A program made the position numbers and the translations under genes. Below are positions 8,872 to 19,323 of a stretch of 49,838 bases of DNA, one piece after another. The notes beneath the pieces were generated by a model. The model was not told the DNA's origin and did no database searches. It saw nothing but the letters and a program-made list of their open reading frames with translations. The DNA is from SAR116 cluster bacterium MED-G04. GTDB lineage: Bacteria; Pseudomonadota; Alphaproteobacteria; Puniceispirillales; UBA1172. Where the stretch lies: the NCBI GenBank assembly GCA_002457135.1, contig NTKX01000004.1, positions 1 through 49,838 of the forward strand. Direction: 5' to 3'. Each line of letters starts with the position of its first letter. Positions within the stretch are counted from its first letter, which is position 1.

Positions 8872-9905
8872 GCTGCCCTGACTTTCACAGGAGTATCCCC
8901 CGCTTTGGTATCCCCATCCTCGTTACGGGCGATGGCATCTTCGAAAAACCGGTTGATGGTATCGAAAACAGAGGCCGCATCCGCCGAATTGTTGGCGATC
9001 TGGCGCATCAGGGCAGAACCGCCCATGCCGCTGGTATAGGCGGCAATATGCTTGCGGGCCAGTCGCATGGCCTCGGCACCGTAATGATCCATCATCAGCT
9101 CAAGGTGGCGTTTCATGATAGCGTGTCGCTGGCTCAGGCTCGGCTCCGGGTCAACGGGCTGGCCAAGGAGATGCTGTCCGGCCTGCCGGATAAACCACGG
9201 CCTGCCCATGGCGGCACGCCCGATCATCACGCCATCAGCACCGGAAAGCGCAATGGCCCTGTCAATATCAGCCAGACTGTTGATATCCCCGTTGACCAGC
9301 AGGGGCAGGCTGATCGCCTCACGAACAGGGGCTATCGCCGCCCAGTCCGCCTCACCCTTATAGAACTGGCACCGGGTCCGGCCATGCACCGCCACCATGG
9401 CAAAACCCTCAGCCTCAGCCATGGCGGCAATCGTGGCGGCGTTGTGGCTGTGTTCATCCCAGCCCAGCCGCATCTTGACGGTCACGGGAATGGAAACCGC
9501 GCCCCGGACCGCCCTGAAAATACGCCCGACCAGGGCTTCATCCTGCATCAGGGCTGATCCGGCCAGCTTGCCGGTGACCTTGCGGGCGGGGCAGCCCAGG
9601 TTGATATCGATCATGGCGGCGCCCATGCCCTCACCGATACGGGCAGCCTCAGCCATCATGGCCTCATCCCAGCCTGCGAGTTGCAGGGAATAGGGGAATT
9701 CGGCACGGGCATCACCGGAGAGTTTGCGCATCTCCGACCGGACACCGTGCAGGATCGCCGCACTCGCCACCATTTCGGATACAACCAGCTCACCGCCCTC
9801 TTCCCGCACAACACGGCGAAACGGCCAGTCGGTCACCCCCGACATGGGGGCAAGAACGACCGGCTGACGGAGCGAGATGCCGCCGATGGAAAGGGGAGCT
9901 GTCAT
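8868..9905 (-). CDS. dusB: tRNA-dihydrouridine synthase DusB
   Basis: A flavin enzyme that reduces uridines in the tRNA D-loop to dihydrouridine; historically called nifR3 in this operon. TIM-barrel signatures are [12 protein letters not shown] near the N-terminus and [14 protein letters not shown], with the catalytic cysteine in the latter. The FMN-binding segment [14 protein letters not shown] and [17 protein letters not shown] follow. I place the start at ATG 9905, with AGGA nine bases upstream, rather than the in-frame TTG at 9914, which collides with that ribosome site. It is the first gene of the ntr operon; its promoter should lie in 9906-10019. Confidence 0.94.
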   Translation of the reverse strand: MTAPLSIGGISLRQPVVLAPMSGVTDWPFRRVVREEGGELVVSEMVASAAILHGVRSEMRKLSGDARAEFPYSLQLAGWDEAMMAEAARIGEGMGAAMIDINLGCPARKVTGKLAGSALMQDEALVGRIFRAVRGAVSIPVTVKMRLGWDEHSHNAATIAAMAEAEGFAMVAVHGRTRCQFYKGEADWAAIAPVREAISLPLLVNGDINSLADIDRAIALSGADGVMIGRAAMGRPWFIRQAGQHLLGQPVDPEPSLSQRHAIMKRHLELMMDHYGAEAMRLARKHIAAYTSGMGGSALMRQIANNSADAASVFDTINRFFEDAIARNEDGDTKAGDTPVKVRAA

Positions 9906-10019
9906 GCAAAACAATCCTGTTGCCTATTTTTTAGGCAAATACCGAAAACTGGCCGAAAACGCAAGGATTATCAATGCTCGGGCATGGTCAATATCCCAAA
10001 AGCATCGTATAAGGAGGCC
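9906..10019. promoter_or_regulatory. Divergent dusB/ispDF intergenic region
   Basis: This 114-bp gap separates the divergent dusB-ntr operon and the ispDF-pgpA-pncC operon, so both promoters are expected here. A perfect inverted repeat, TGCCTA with TAGGCA around a five-T loop, lies at 9921-9937 and could be an operator. I see no sigma54 -24/-12 element and no clear NtrC site. No convincing -35/-10 pair could be assigned. Confidence 0.4.
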
Positions 10020-11234
10020 ATGGATGATGCGGCAATCATGGTGGTTCTTCTTTGCGCCGGGCAGAGCAGCAGGCTGGGCGGTGCCATCGCCAAGCCCTGG
10101 CTGATGCTGGAGGGCAAACCCGTGATGCGCCATGCCATCGATGCGTTTGCGGGTCATCCCCGGATCAGTGGCGGGGTTGTGGTGGTGGCTGAGGGTGCTG
10201 AAGATCACGCCCGGGCCAACCTGCCTCACGATGGGGGAAACTGGCTTATCACCACCGGCGGTTCTGAACGCAGCCAATCGGTCCGGTACGGGCTTGAGCG
10301 GCTCAGCGATGTGGCCCCGCAATGGGTGCTGATCCATGATGCCGCCCGCCCGTTTGTGCCTCACACTGTGCTTGACCGGCTGATTGCCGCCCTTGATGAG
10401 GGCGCGGAGGCGGTGATCCCGACCCTGCCCCCGGCAGACAGCCTCAAGAAAGTGTCGGGCGGCGTGGTGACTGAGCGTATTCCGCGGGACGGGATTGAAC
10501 GGGTGCAGACACCGCAGGCGTTTTCCTGGCCCGTGATCCTCAGGCTGCATCAGGCCAATAGTGACCCCCGCATCACCGATGATGCCGCCCTGGCCGAGGA
10601 TGCCGGTATTCCTGTCCTTGCCGTGGAGGGTGACCCCGTGCTGGCCAAAATCACCAACAGCGCTGATCTGGCCATGGCGGAGCGGATTGCCTTTGCCCTC
10701 CGTGAAGGGGATACTGCACCCATGATGAAAACATCCAGCCCTGATATCAGAATGGCCACCGGCTATGATGTTCACCGGTTCAACACCGATCCGGGGCCGA
10801 TCATGCTTGGCGGCATTGAGATTGCCCATGATCACGGGTTTGATGCGCATTCCGATGGTGACGTAGCGCTCCACGCCCTCACCGATGCGATTTTCGGGGT
10901 TATGGCGGATGGTGATATCGGCGCGCATTTCCCGCCATCCGATGATCAGTGGAAAGGCATGGACAGCGCATTTTTCCTTGAAAAAGCCGCCGCTCAACTG
11001 GCGGAACAGGGTGGCGTGATCACGCTGGCTGACCTGACCATCATCGCCGAGGCCCCCAAAATCACCCCCCACCGTGATGCCATGCGGGCGCGGATTGCTG
11101 GCCTCCTCGGTCTTGCGGTTGATCGCGTTTCGGTGAAGGCGACAACATCCGAAGGCCTGGGGTTCACCGGCCGCAAGGAAGGCATTGCCGTCCAGGCGGC
11201 AGTGACCGCCGTATTCGGTCCGAACAATGCCTGA
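10020..11234 (+). CDS. ispDF: Bifunctional IspD/IspF isoprenoid synthesis enzyme
   Basis: A fusion of two enzymes of the MEP pathway: 2-C-methyl-D-erythritol 4-phosphate cytidylyltransferase (IspD, about residues 1-230) and 2-C-methyl-D-erythritol 2,4-cyclodiphosphate synthase (IspF, about 245-404). IspD shows [12 protein letters not shown] and [11 protein letters not shown]. IspF opens with ATGYDVHRF, whose Asp and His bind zinc, and includes [18 protein letters not shown] and [13 protein letters not shown]. The IspD loop has AKPWL where many homologues have PKQ(Y/F)L. The start is uncertain: ATG 10020 follows AAGGAGG by only two bases, and ATG 9984 and 10038 are in frame. It overlaps pgpA by 8 bp. 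Confidence 0.94.
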   Translation: MDDAAIMVVLLCAGQSSRLGGAIAKPWLMLEGKPVMRHAIDAFAGHPRISGGVVVVAEGAEDHARANLPHDGGNWLITTGGSERSQSVRYGLERLSDVAPQWVLIHDAARPFVPHTVLDRLIAALDEGAEAVIPTLPPADSLKKVSGGVVTERIPRDGIERVQTPQAFSWPVILRLHQANSDPRITDDAALAEDAGIPVLAVEGDPVLAKITNSADLAMAERIAFALREGDTAPMMKTSSPDIRMATGYDVHRFNTDPGPIMLGGIEIAHDHGFDAHSDGDVALHALTDAIFGVMADGDIGAHFPPSDDQWKGMDSAFFLEKAAAQLAEQGGVITLADLTIIAEAPKITPHRDAMRARIAGLLGLAVDRVSVKATTSEGLGFTGRKEGIAVQAAVTAVFGPNNA

Positions 11235-11712
11235 TCGCCTGCTCGCCCTGATCGCCACCATCGGCCCGGTCGGGAAACTGCCCGCACCCGGTACCGCCGG
11301 ATCACTGGCCGCGCTCATCGCCGGTGTGCTGATCCTTGCCAGCTTCGGGCATGGCGGGCTGGTGCTGGCCCTGATCCTCGCCACGATTGTTGCCTTCCCT
11401 GCCATTGCCGGTCATTACCGGCTGACGGGCAGTCATGATGCCAGCGAAGTGGTGATTGATGAAGTGGTGGGCCAGTGGCTGGCCATGCTGATCCTGCCAG
11501 CCTATGGCGCAGAGGGGTTCTGGGTTGGCGTGATCGCCGTTTTCGCGCTGTTCCGGTTGTTTGATATCCTGAAACCCGGACCCATTGGCAAGGCTGAGGC
11601 TATCCCCGGTGCATCCGGTGTGGTTGCTGATGATGCCTTTGCCGGGGTTATCGCCGGGGCCATGACGGCAATCCTGCTGTGGTTCTGGCTATCAGGCGGG
11701 GGTACGGCATGA
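11227..11712 (+). CDS. pgpA: Phosphatidylglycerophosphatase A
   Basis: Inner-membrane phosphatase that converts phosphatidylglycerol phosphate to phosphatidylglycerol. The 161-residue product has the family features: [18 protein letters not shown] at the N-terminus, the acidic motif [14 protein letters not shown] near the middle, and [16 protein letters not shown] after it. Hydrophobic segments at about 25-50, 80-105 and 140-157 fit a small integral membrane protein. It overlaps ispDF by 8 bp and the next gene by 4 bp, so the three are translationally coupled. Confidence 0.93.
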   Translation: MPDRLLALIATIGPVGKLPAPGTAGSLAALIAGVLILASFGHGGLVLALILATIVAFPAIAGHYRLTGSHDASEVVIDEVVGQWLAMLILPAYGAEGFWVGVIAVFALFRLFDILKPGPIGKAEAIPGASGVVADDAFAGVIAGAMTAILLWFWLSGGGTA

Positions 11713-12197
11713 ACCCGATTGCAGCCATGATCATTGAGCAGGCCACGGCAAGCGGGGTCATGATCGCCGCCGCCGAGAGCTGCACCGGCGGCATGGTGGC
11801 GGCTGCCCTCACCGATATTCCGGGGTCATCCATGGTGCTTGATCGCGGCTTTGTTACCTATTCCAACACCGCCAAGGCTGAAATGCTGGGGGTTGATCCT
11901 GCCATCATCAGCCATCACGGCGCGGTCAGTGAAGAGGTTGTGAGGGCGATGGCAGCAGGGGCGCTGAACAGCATCGCGCATAGCGGCAGCAAGCTGGCTG
12001 TATCGGTCAGCGGGGTGGCGGGACCAGGCGGAGGAAGTGATGAGAAACCCGTCGGGTTGGTCTGGTTCGGCATCGCGGGTCAGGCAGGCAATCGCCTGTC
12101 GCTTGAGGCCGAGCAGGTTATCTTCCCCGGCGACCGTGGCCAGATTCGCCAGAAAGCCGCTGATCACGCGCTTCAGTTACTGCTTGATCGGCTATAG
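11709..12197 (+). CDS. pncC: Nicotinamide-nucleotide amidohydrolase (CinA C-terminal family)
   Basis: A 162-residue stand-alone CinA C-terminal domain. Characterised members deamidate nicotinamide mononucleotide to nicotinate mononucleotide in pyridine nucleotide recycling. Hallmarks visible are AAAESCTGGMVAAALTDIPGSS, the GFVTYSNTAKAEMLGV stretch, GAVSEEVV and AVSVSGVAGPGGGSDEKPVG. The N-terminal MoCF-like domain of full CinA is absent, which is common. The start is ATG 11709, overlapping the pgpA stop as ATGA. It ends nine bases from the convergent coq10 gene. Confidence 0.92.
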   Translation: MNPIAAMIIEQATASGVMIAAAESCTGGMVAAALTDIPGSSMVLDRGFVTYSNTAKAEMLGVDPAIISHHGAVSEEVVRAMAAGALNSIAHSGSKLAVSVSGVAGPGGGSDEKPVGLVWFGIAGQAGNRLSLEAEQVIFPGDRGQIRQKAADHALQLLLDRL

Positions 12198-12205
12198 TGA
12201 GGCTA

Positions 12206-12670
12206 TCAATCAGGTTTTTTGGATACGGTTTTTTCGATACGGGGGTAGAGCGCATCGGCCCGGGTTTCAAACGCATAGACCATGCGCCGCACCGCCTCGG
12301 AAAAGAGGGTCTCGATCACGGACTGAAACAGCCGGGACTGAAATTCGAAATCAACGTAGAAATCAATTTCACAGCCGTTTTCATGGGGCAGGAATTTCCA
12401 TGAATTTTGCAGATACTTGAACGGTCCATCTGCATATTTAACTTCTATTTCAAGCGTTTCCTGGTTCATATTGACGTATGATGTGAAACGCTCCCGATAG
12501 AGCCTGAACCCGATCATCAGGTCCGCCACCATCTTTTCTTCATTTTCTTCACGGACCCTTGCGGCCAGGCACCAGGGCAGGAATACAGGATAGGACCTGA
12601 CATCGGTGACGAGGGCATAGAGGTCCTCAGGCCGATGCGGGATCACGCGCTTTTCCTTATGAACCGTCAT
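12206..12670 (-). CDS. Coq10/RatA-family START-domain protein
   Basis: A 154-residue polyketide cyclase/START-fold protein of the COQ10/RatA family. Members bind ubiquinone and assist its delivery to the respiratory chain; the E. coli homologue RatA has also been reported to inhibit ribosome association. Family features include [19 protein letters not shown] at the N-terminus, YPVFLPWC, and the C-terminal helix region [25 protein letters not shown]. Its ATG overlaps the lipA stop by 4 bp. Position after lipA is conserved in alphaproteobacteria. The ubiquinone role is the more likely one here, by inference. Confidence 0.88.
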   Translation of the reverse strand: MTVHKEKRVIPHRPEDLYALVTDVRSYPVFLPWCLAARVREENEEKMVADLMIGFRLYRERFTSYVNMNQETLEIEVKYADGPFKYLQNSWKFLPHENGCEIDFYVDFEFQSRLFQSVIETLFSEAVRRMVYAFETRADALYPRIEKTVSKKPD

Positions 12671-13644
12671 GCGCCCTGCTCGGCCTGACGCGCAGACTTG
12701 AGGGCGGCAAAATCCTCATCAGCGTGGTACGATGACCGGGTCAACGGGGTCGATGAGATCAAAAGAAACCCCTTGGCTGTTCCCAGTTCCTGCAAGCCCC
12801 TGAATTCATCGGGGGTCCAGAACCGTTCAAGGGGATAATGTTTTGGTGTGGGCTGGAGGTATTGGCCGATAGTCATGAAATCAACACTCGCCGAGCGCAT
12901 GTCATCCATGACCTGAACAACCTCTTCCCGCTCTTCACCCAGCCCGACCATGATCCCGGATTTGGTGAAAATCGTCGGGTCCATCGCCTTGGCATCCGCC
13001 AGCAGCTTGAGGGAGGCGAAATACCGCGCCCCGGGCCGGACAGAGGGATAGAGCCGGGGGATCGTTTCAAGATTATGGTTGAAAACGTCGGGCCGTGCCG
13101 CCACCACCACTTCAAGCGCACCGTCTTTCTTGAGGAAATCGGGGGTCAGCACCTCAACCGTTGTATCGGGGGAGGCAGCGCGAATGGCGTTGATCGTGCG
13201 GGCAAAATGCCCGGCCCCGCCATCAGCGAGATCATCACGGTCAACCGAGGTAATCACAACATGGGACAGGGCCAGTTTGGCCACCGCATCAGCAACACGC
13301 TGGGGTTCATCATCATCGAGCCGGTCAGGCCTGCCGGTGGCGACATTGCAGAAAGCGCAGGCACGGGTGCAAACCGACCCGAGGATCATCATGGTGGCGT
13401 GCTTTTTCTGCCAGCATTCGCCGATATTGGGGCAGGATGCCTCCTCACAGACGGTGACCAGCCTGTTTTCACGGATGATGGCGGCGGTTTCCCTGTAGCC
13501 TTCGGAAACAGGCGCTTTTACCCTCAGCCAGTCCGGCCGGGCGGGCTGGGGCTTTGGGGTATTGCGTGCTTTTTCGGGGTGGCGGGCATCACCTTTCAGG
13601 CCTTGCCCGCGAAACACCACTGCGGTTCCGTTATCCGTTGTCAT
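12667..13644 (-). CDS. lipA: Lipoyl synthase
   Basis: Radical SAM enzyme that inserts two sulfurs into protein-bound octanoyl groups to make lipoyl cofactors. The auxiliary cluster cysteines are C66, C71 and C77 ([13 protein letters not shown]) and the SAM cluster motif CxxxCxxC is C92, C96 and C99 ([10 protein letters not shown]). The C-terminal segment ends [13 protein letters not shown], including the serine that ligates the auxiliary cluster in family structures. I prefer ATG 13644, with AAGGA seven bases upstream, over GTG 13647. It lies 17 bp after lpdA, next to the lipoate-dependent pyruvate dehydrogenase genes. Confidence 0.96.
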   Translation of the reverse strand: MTTDNGTAVVFRGQGLKGDARHPEKARNTPKPQPARPDWLRVKAPVSEGYRETAAIIRENRLVTVCEEASCPNIGECWQKKHATMMILGSVCTRACAFCNVATGRPDRLDDDEPQRVADAVAKLALSHVVITSVDRDDLADGGAGHFARTINAIRAASPDTTVEVLTPDFLKKDGALEVVVAARPDVFNHNLETIPRLYPSVRPGARYFASLKLLADAKAMDPTIFTKSGIMVGLGEEREEVVQVMDDMRSASVDFMTIGQYLQPTPKHYPLERFWTPDEFRGLQELGTAKGFLLISSTPLTRSSYHADEDFAALKSARQAEQGA

Positions 13645-13661
13645 CACCTGATCCTTTAGGC

Positions 13662-15065
13662 CTAGAAATGAATGGCCTTGTCGAAAGCGTCAAGCACGGA
13701 TTCGTGCATGGCTTCAGAAAGTGTCGGATGCGGGAACACCGTCTGCATCAATTCTTCCTCGGTGGTTTCCAGCGTGCGGGCAATTACGAAGCCCTGAATA
13801 AGCTCGGTCACCTCAGGCCCGATCATGTGCGCACCGAGCAAAGCCCCTGTTTCAGCATCGAAAATCGTCTTGATCAGCCCTTCATCATCACCCAGCGCAA
13901 TCGCCTTGCCATTGGCCAGCATGGGGAACCGCCCGACCCGAACGGTATGGCCAGCCTCTTCAGCGGCTTTTTCGGTCAGCCCGACACTGGCGATCTGGGG
14001 GCGGCAATAGGTGCAGCCGGGGATCGCATCACGCTTCAGACCGTGGCCGCTTGACTGGCCGGCAATATGCTCAGCCGCGATAATACCTTCATGACTGGCT
14101 TTATGGGCAAGCCATGGTGCGCCCGTCATATCGCCAATGGCGTAGATACCATCCTCAGCCGTGCGCATGACGCTATCGGTGACAACATGGCCTCGGTCCA
14201 GCTCAATCGCTGTTTCCTCCAGCCCCAGGCCTTCGGTGTTGGCGGTGATGCCGACGGCGAGGATCATCCGGTCTGCCTCCAGCACGGTATCACCGATGCT
14301 GGCATGAACGCGGCCATCCCTCACCTCAACCCCGGTGAGCTGAACGCCTTTATGGATGGTGATGCCGCGGCGGCTGAAAATGGTTTCTGCCATGGCCGAG
14401 ATTTCTTCATCCTCGGCAGGCAGGATACGATCCACCGCCTCCAGCACCGTGACCTCAACCCCCATATCCCGGTAGAATGAGGCAAACTCGATCCCGATGG
14501 CACCGGAGCCGACCACAATCAGGCTTTGCGGCATGGTTTCAGGCATCATCGCCTCACGATAGGTGACGATATGCTGGCCATCGGGTTCAATCCCCGGCAG
14601 GGACCGCGCCCTCGCGCCCGTGGCGAGAATAATCGAACGCCCGGTGATGGCCTCACCATTATCGAGCGTGATGGTGCGGGCATTGTCACCGCCCGGATTC
14701 TCAACAACAGGGCCAAGGCTGGCGGTTGCGCTGATGACGGTGATGCCGTTCTTTTTCATGAGATGGGAAACACCGGCCGACAGCCGGGAGGCAACCGAGC
14801 GTGACCGCTCAACCACCTTTTTGATATCAAAGGTGATGCCGCTGATCTCCAACCCGAAATCGGCCGCGTTTTCAGCCAGATGCTTGACCTCGGCCGAGCG
14901 CAGCAGGGCCTTGGTCGGGATACAGCCCCAGTTCAGGCAGATACCGCCCATGTTTTCGCGTTCAATGACAGCGGCCTTCAGCCCGAGCTGGCTGGCCCTG
15001 ATCGCGGCAACGTATCCGCCGGGACCACCACCAATGACGACAAGATCGAAAATTGTTTCAGCCAT
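13662..15065 (-). CDS. lpdA: Dihydrolipoamide dehydrogenase (E3)
   Basis: FAD disulfide oxidoreductase that reoxidises dihydrolipoyl groups and reduces NAD+, the E3 component of 2-oxo acid dehydrogenases. The 467 residues show the FAD loop [16 protein letters not shown], redox disulfide C43/C48 in [13 protein letters not shown], the NAD loop [12 protein letters not shown] and the C-terminal [10 protein letters not shown] with the catalytic His-Glu pair. The ATG at 15065 has an AGGGGG ribosome site. It starts nine bases after pdhC, so this E3 probably serves pyruvate dehydrogenase. Confidence 0.97.
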   Translation of the reverse strand: MAETIFDLVVIGGGPGGYVAAIRASQLGLKAAVIERENMGGICLNWGCIPTKALLRSAEVKHLAENAADFGLEISGITFDIKKVVERSRSVASRLSAGVSHLMKKNGITVISATASLGPVVENPGGDNARTITLDNGEAITGRSIILATGARARSLPGIEPDGQHIVTYREAMMPETMPQSLIVVGSGAIGIEFASFYRDMGVEVTVLEAVDRILPAEDEEISAMAETIFSRRGITIHKGVQLTGVEVRDGRVHASIGDTVLEADRMILAVGITANTEGLGLEETAIELDRGHVVTDSVMRTAEDGIYAIGDMTGAPWLAHKASHEGIIAAEHIAGQSSGHGLKRDAIPGCTYCRPQIASVGLTEKAAEEAGHTVRVGRFPMLANGKAIALGDDEGLIKTIFDAETGALLGAHMIGPEVTELIQGFVIARTLETTEEELMQTVFPHPTLSEAMHESVLDAFDKAIHF

Positions 15066-15074
15066 TGATGCCCC

Positions 15075-16400
15075 CTAGCCCAGCGCAAGCACAGGGTTTT
15101 CGATGAAACGCCGGAATGAGGCGAGCCATTCCGCGCCCTCCGCCCCGTTGATGACCCGATGATCACAGGCCAGGGTGGCCGACATCATGGTGGCGATGGT
15201 GATTTCACCGTCACGCACCACCGGTTTTTCCACCCCTGCCCCGATGGCAAGGATCGCGCTATGCGGCGGGTTGATAATCGCGGTGAATGATGACACCCCG
15301 AACATCCCCAGGTTGGAGATGGTGAAACTGCCGCCACTGTATTCATGGGGGCTGAGCCCGCCCTTGCGGCCACGGGTTGCCAGCTCCCCTACCTCGGATG
15401 AAATGGCGTAAACGCCCTTGGCTTCGGCGTCACGGATGATCGGTGTGATCAGCCCTTCTTCCATCGCAACGGCAACGGCGATATCGGCGTGATGGTGCTG
15501 GCGGGTATGCTCACCTTCCCAGCTGGCATTGATGCGCGGATGCTTCATCAGCGTCAGGGCAGCGGCCTTGATGATCATGTCATTGACCGAAACCTTGACC
15601 CCATCGGGGGCCGCCTCATTGAGGGATTTACGGGCCGACAGCAATGGATCAAGGCAGATTTCCATATCAAGGAAGAAATGCGGGGCCTGCTGCCAGGATT
15701 GTTGTAGGCGTTCAGCGATCACCATCCGCATGGATGAATTGGCGTTTAGGCTGGACCGTTCGCCTGTATCCGGTGCCATATTCCCGGCCGGTTGCCGTTG
15801 AGGGGCAGAGGCGGCCATGATGCTGGCGGCAGAGGTTGCGGCATCAACATCAGCACGGATGATCCTGCCCTTTGGCCCGGTTCCCTTGATTAGGCTGAGG
15901 TCTACGCCTTTCTGCGATGCAATCCGGCGGGCCAGCGGGCTGGCAAAAATACGCTCACCGCCATGCGCTTTATGGGCAGTCGGGGCCGATACAGCAGGAA
16001 CAACAGGGGCCGGAACAACAGGGGCCGGTGTTGGCGTGGCTACCGGGGCTGGAGAAGCTACTGGTGTTGGAGTTGGAGAAGCCGTTGGGGTTGGGGCTGG
16101 GGCTGATGTCGGGGCTGGAACAGCGGCCGGGGCTGGTGCCTGGCCGATGGTGCTATCCTCACCGTCAGCAAGAATTTCAGCAATAGCGGTGCCGACCTGC
16201 ACGCCCTCGGTGCCTTCAGCGACAGCGATGGTGGTGACCTTGCCATCATCGAGCGCCTCAACCTCCATCACGGCCTTGTCGGTTTCGATTTCAGCGATCA
16301 CATCACCGGAACGGACTTCATCGCCTTCCTTGACGATCCAGCGGGAAAGTTTGCCCTCGGTCATGGTGGGCGACAATGCGGGCATGGTTACGATAGCCAT
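15075..16400 (-). CDS. pdhC: Pyruvate dehydrogenase E2, dihydrolipoamide acetyltransferase
   Basis: Core subunit of the pyruvate dehydrogenase complex, transferring acetyl groups to CoA. Domains in order: one lipoyl domain (1-80, lipoylated K42 in [11 protein letters not shown]), a long Ala/Pro/Thr-rich flexible linker (about 85-140), a peripheral-subunit-binding domain ([23 protein letters not shown]), a second linker, and the catalytic domain ending with [17 protein letters not shown], which carries the active-site His and Asp region. It is separated from pdhB by two bases. Its lipoyl coding stretch is nearly identical to that of pdhB. Confidence 0.96.
   Translation of the reverse strand: MAIVTMPALSPTMTEGKLSRWIVKEGDEVRSGDVIAEIETDKAVMEVEALDDGKVTTIAVAEGTEGVQVGTAIAEILADGEDSTIGQAPAPAAVPAPTSAPAPTPTASPTPTPVASPAPVATPTPAPVVPAPVVPAVSAPTAHKAHGGERIFASPLARRIASQKGVDLSLIKGTGPKGRIIRADVDAATSAASIMAASAPQRQPAGNMAPDTGERSSLNANSSMRMVIAERLQQSWQQAPHFFLDMEICLDPLLSARKSLNEAAPDGVKVSVNDMIIKAAALTLMKHPRINASWEGEHTRQHHHADIAVAVAMEEGLITPIIRDAEAKGVYAISSEVGELATRGRKGGLSPHEYSGGSFTISNLGMFGVSSFTAIINPPHSAILAIGAGVEKPVVRDGEITIATMMSATLACDHRVINGAEGAEWLASFRRFIENPVLALG
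16249..16391 (-). repeat. Lipoyl-domain coding repeat, copy in pdhC
   Basis: This 143-bp stretch encodes the N-terminal lipoyl domain of E2. It matches 17610-17752 in pdhB in the same orientation with only a handful of mismatches over the best-conserved 127 bases. The flanking linker sequences diverge quickly, so the similarity is local to the lipoyl domain. Confidence 0.8.
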
Positions 16401-16402
16401 GA

Positions 16403-17764
16403 TCAGCTCCCCTCACGCCAGGTGGTCGCCTTTACTGCCGCGACGATATCGGCGGCTTGCGGCAGGGCCAGTTCTTCCAGATTGGCGGCATAGGGCATCG
16501 GCACATCCTTGCCCGTCACCCGTGCCACCGGCGCATCGAGGTAATCAAAGGCCTGCTCATTGATCAGCGCGATCAGCTCAGCCCCGATCCCGGCAAAGGG
16601 GAAACCCTCTTCACAGGAAACCATGCGGCTGGTTTTCCTGACCGAGGCAATGATGGTTTCGGTATCAAGCGGGCGCAGGGTCCGCAGGTCGATGACCTCA
16701 GCGTCAATCCCGGCGGCGGCCAGTTCCTCCGCAGCCTCAAGTGCCTTGCCGACCATGATCGAAAAGGCGGTGATGGTCACATCCTTGCCCGGACGCACGA
16801 TATTGGCCTTGCCGATGGGGACAGTGTGATCGTCATCATCAGGCAGATCAAAGCTCTGGCCATAGAGGATTTCATTTTCAAGGAAGATCACCGGATTCGG
16901 GTCCCTGATCGCGGATTTAAGGAGTCCCTTGGCATCAGCGGCGGACCAGGGGGAGACGACCTTAAGCCCCGGGCAATGCGCAAACCAGCTGGCGAGGCAC
17001 TGGGAATGCTGGGCAGCAACCCGGGCGGCGGCCCCGTTCGGGCCCCTGAACACGATGGGGCATCCCATCTGGCCACCCGACATATAGAGCGTCTTGGCGG
17101 CCGAATTGATGATCTGGTCAATCGCCTGCATGGCAAAGTTGAAGGTCATGAACTCGACAACCGGCCGCAGATCGGCAAAGGCGGCACCGACACCAAGCCC
17201 GGCAAAACCCATTTCCGTGATCGGGGTATCAATGACGCGGCGGTGGCCGAACTCATCCAGCAGGCCTTGCGTAACCTTATACGCGCCCTGGTATTCCGCG
17301 ACCTCTTCACCCATCACGAAAACACGGTCATCACGCCGCATTTCCTCGGCCATGGCATCGCGCAACGCCTCACGCATAGTCAGGTTGATAACGCCCGCTG
17401 CAGGGACGGATGCCTCAGCCTGAACAACAGGGGCCGGAGTTGCTACTGGTTGGGGGGCCGGAGTTGGGGTTGGTGCCGGAGCTGATGCTGGCGCGACTGG
17501 CGCGGGGGTTGAGGCATCACTGTCCCCGTTACTGATTTCAGCAATGGTGGTGCCGACCTTGACCCCTTCGGTGCCTTCGGCAACATGGATGGCTGACATG
17601 GAGCCGTCTTCGAGCGCCTCAACCTCCATCACCGCCTTGTCGGTTTCGATTTCAGCGATCACATCACCGGAGCGGACTTCATCGCCTTGCTTCACGAGCC
17701 AGCGGGAAAGTTTGCCCTCGGTCATGGTGGGCGACAGCGCGGGCATGGTTACAGCATGGGTCAT
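16403..17764 (-). CDS. pdhB: Pyruvate dehydrogenase E1 beta with N-terminal lipoyl domain
   Basis: Thiamine-pyrophosphate-dependent decarboxylase beta subunit. The first 80 residues form a lipoyl domain (K43 in [11 protein letters not shown]), joined by an Ala/Pro/Thr linker (about 85-120) to a transketolase-like pyrimidine domain beginning at [18 protein letters not shown], and a C-terminal transketolase domain with [15 protein letters not shown]. The lipoyl-E1beta fusion makes it about 120 residues longer than plain E1-beta and is a recognised alphaproteobacterial trait. It overlaps the pdhA stop by one base (TGATG). The true catalytic subunit arrangement is E1 alpha2beta2 with pdhA. Confidence 0.96.
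   Translation of the reverse strand: MTHAVTMPALSPTMTEGKLSRWLVKQGDEVRSGDVIAEIETDKAVMEVEALEDGSMSAIHVAEGTEGVKVGTTIAEISNGDSDASTPAPVAPASAPAPTPTPAPQPVATPAPVVQAEASVPAAGVINLTMREALRDAMAEEMRRDDRVFVMGEEVAEYQGAYKVTQGLLDEFGHRRVIDTPITEMGFAGLGVGAAFADLRPVVEFMTFNFAMQAIDQIINSAAKTLYMSGGQMGCPIVFRGPNGAAARVAAQHSQCLASWFAHCPGLKVVSPWSAADAKGLLKSAIRDPNPVIFLENEILYGQSFDLPDDDDHTVPIGKANIVRPGKDVTITAFSIMVGKALEAAEELAAAGIDAEVIDLRTLRPLDTETIIASVRKTSRMVSCEEGFPFAGIGAELIALINEQAFDYLDAPVARVTGKDVPMPYAANLEELALPQAADIVAAVKATTWREGS
17610..17752 (-). repeat. Lipoyl-domain coding repeat, copy in pdhB
   Basis: Second copy of the 143-bp lipoyl coding repeat found at 16249-16391, about 1.36 kb apart and in direct orientation. Mismatches are scattered; several change no amino acid. 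Confidence 0.8.
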
Positions 17765-18858
17765 CAGGCGGCCCCCTTCTCGGTTGGGGTATGGGATGAA
17801 TTTTCAATGATGATATCGGTCCAGAGTTCGGAAGGATCAGGTTCAGGGCTGCTGAGGGCGAAATCAGCGGCATCACTGACCACAGCCTTGACCTTGGAAT
17901 CGATTTCCCTGAACGCCTCATCGCTGACACCCTGATCAACCATGATTTCCTTCAGCTGGTCGAGGGGGTCATGCTGTTTGCGCATGGTATCAACCTCTTC
18001 CCTGGTGCGGTATTTCGCCGGGTCTGACATTGAATGGCCACGGTAACGATAGGTCTGCATCTCAAGGATATAGGGGCCTTTGCCAGCGCGGCAGTGGGCA
18101 ATCGCCTCAGCCGCCGCCGCACGAACCGCCAGCACATCCATGCCATCAACCTGCATGCCGGGGATACCATACGCCTTGCCACGATCAGCCAGTGCGCGGC
18201 CAGCGGCGGCACGGTTAACCGAGGTTCCCATCCCGTACTGATTGTTTTCAATGACAAAAATCACCGGCAGCTGCCAGAGCGCCGCCATATTGAAGCTCTC
18301 ATAAACCTGACCCTGGTTGATGGCGCCATCACCGAAATACGTCATCGACACAGCATCAGACCCGCGATACCGGTGGGCGAAACCGAGACCAAGACCGATC
18401 GGCACCTGCGCGCCGACAATGCCATGCCCGCCAAAGAAATTCTTCTCCCGGCTGAACATGTGCATGGAACCGCCCTTGCCTTTGGAATAGCCGCCTTCAC
18501 GCCCGGTCAGCTCCGCCATGACACCGCGGGCTTCCATCCCGCAGGCCAGCATGTGGCCGTGATCACGATAAGACGTCACCACCGTGTCATCAGGCCGAGC
18601 CATTGACTGCATGCCGACCACCACGGCCTCCTGCCCGATATAAAGATGGCAGAACCCGCCGATCTGACCCATGCCATAGAGCTGGCCTGCCTTTTCTTCG
18701 AAACGCCGGATCAGCAGCATCTGCTCATAAAGGCGATGCAACTCATCCTGATCGGGAACATCAGGGACAGCGTTCTTGGCCGGACGACCGGGGCTGCGCT
18801 TTATGGGTTTCGGGGCGTTCGCACTCTTGGCAGAGGCCTTGCGGGGACTTCGAGCCAT
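17764..18858 (-). CDS. pdhA: Pyruvate dehydrogenase E1 alpha
   Basis: Alpha subunit of the thiamine-dependent E1 enzyme that decarboxylates pyruvate. The 364 residues carry a basic, Lys/Pro-rich N-terminus (about 1-30), the [32 protein letters not shown] stretch, which is quoted here only in part as [19 protein letters not shown], and the thiamine-pyrophosphate motif [20 protein letters not shown] ending with ENNQYGMGT. The phosphorylation-loop region [16 protein letters not shown] is also present. The ATG at 18858 has GGAGGA nearby. It is the first gene of the pdhABC-lpdA-lipA-coq10 series. Confidence 0.96.
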   Translation of the reverse strand: MARSPRKASAKSANAPKPIKRSPGRPAKNAVPDVPDQDELHRLYEQMLLIRRFEEKAGQLYGMGQIGGFCHLYIGQEAVVVGMQSMARPDDTVVTSYRDHGHMLACGMEARGVMAELTGREGGYSKGKGGSMHMFSREKNFFGGHGIVGAQVPIGLGLGFAHRYRGSDAVSMTYFGDGAINQGQVYESFNMAALWQLPVIFVIENNQYGMGTSVNRAAAGRALADRGKAYGIPGMQVDGMDVLAVRAAAAEAIAHCRAGKGPYILEMQTYRYRGHSMSDPAKYRTREEVDTMRKQHDPLDQLKEIMVDQGVSDEAFREIDSKVKAVVSDAADFALSSPEPDPSELWTDIIIENSSHTPTEKGAA

Positions 18859-18966
18859 TACGGTCTCCTCCAGGAATAATCCATTCCCAAGAATTGACCA
18901 TTTTCAAAAAATATACAATTTATTTTATTTGTATTAAATCAGTAACTTAATTAATATTAACCAGAA
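18859..18966 (-). promoter_or_regulatory. AT-rich leader upstream of pdhA
   Basis: This 108-bp gap between ftsB and pdhA is strikingly AT-rich in its distal part (about 18900-18960), unlike its surroundings. A strong GGAGGA ribosome site lies just before the pdhA ATG. The region probably holds the promoter of the pyruvate dehydrogenase operon, though no single -35/-10 pair stands out. Confidence 0.45.
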
Positions 18967-19278
18967 TCAGTTAATATTGATAATAATTTCATCGGCAGCA
19001 TAAAGGCCTCCGTTGTTGCGGGCCAGCTCACCCAGCAGGTCAGCATCCACCCTGTCTTCGGAAACAAGGTTGACGCGGTGGTTGAGCCAGTCACGATATT
19101 CGGTCAGTTCAGCCAGCTGTTCTTCAGCCTGGGCAATCTCGCCATCAATCTGCTCAAGGCTGAAATACCCATGCTCACCGCCAAGCCCGAGGGCATGGAG
19201 GACAAAGTATCCGGATAGGAAGAAGGTGAAGCTCCACATCAGCACTGTGCCAATGATCGAATTGGTTTTACGCCCCAT
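18967..19278 (-). CDS. ftsB: FtsB/DivIC-family septum formation initiator
   Basis: A 103-residue single-pass protein of the FtsB/DivIC family, part of the FtsQLB divisome subcomplex. One membrane helix lies at about 9-31, followed by an acidic coiled coil (about 40-72, SLEQIDGEIAQAEEQLAELT) and the family-type end RVDADLLGELARNNGGLYAADEI, quoted here in part as DADLLGELARNNG. The start is ATG 19278 with AGGAGG five bases upstream; upstream in-frame codons are non-coding in character. Position between eno and pdhA is conserved in alphaproteobacteria. Confidence 0.9.
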   Translation of the reverse strand: MGRKTNSIIGTVLMWSFTFFLSGYFVLHALGLGGEHGYFSLEQIDGEIAQAEEQLAELTEYRDWLNHRVNLVSEDRVDADLLGELARNNGGLYAADEIIININ

Positions 19279-19323
19279 GGCAGCCTCCTGCCAGGTGACC
19301 CCGGCATCAGAATTTGATATTGC

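Noticed and set aside
9681-10019. N-terminal extension of ispDF by about 113 codons
   Set aside because: It overlaps dusB in antisense, and an IspD-type start with an AAGGAGG site is available at 10020.
9924-11405. Long antisense open frame (493 codons) opposite ispDF
   Set aside because: It is a shadow of the GC-rich ispDF/pgpA coding strand, has low-complexity composition and no recognisable domain.
15990-16140. Tandem repeats in the pdhC linker
   Set aside because: They encode the Ala/Pro/Thr-rich flexible linker normal for E2 proteins.
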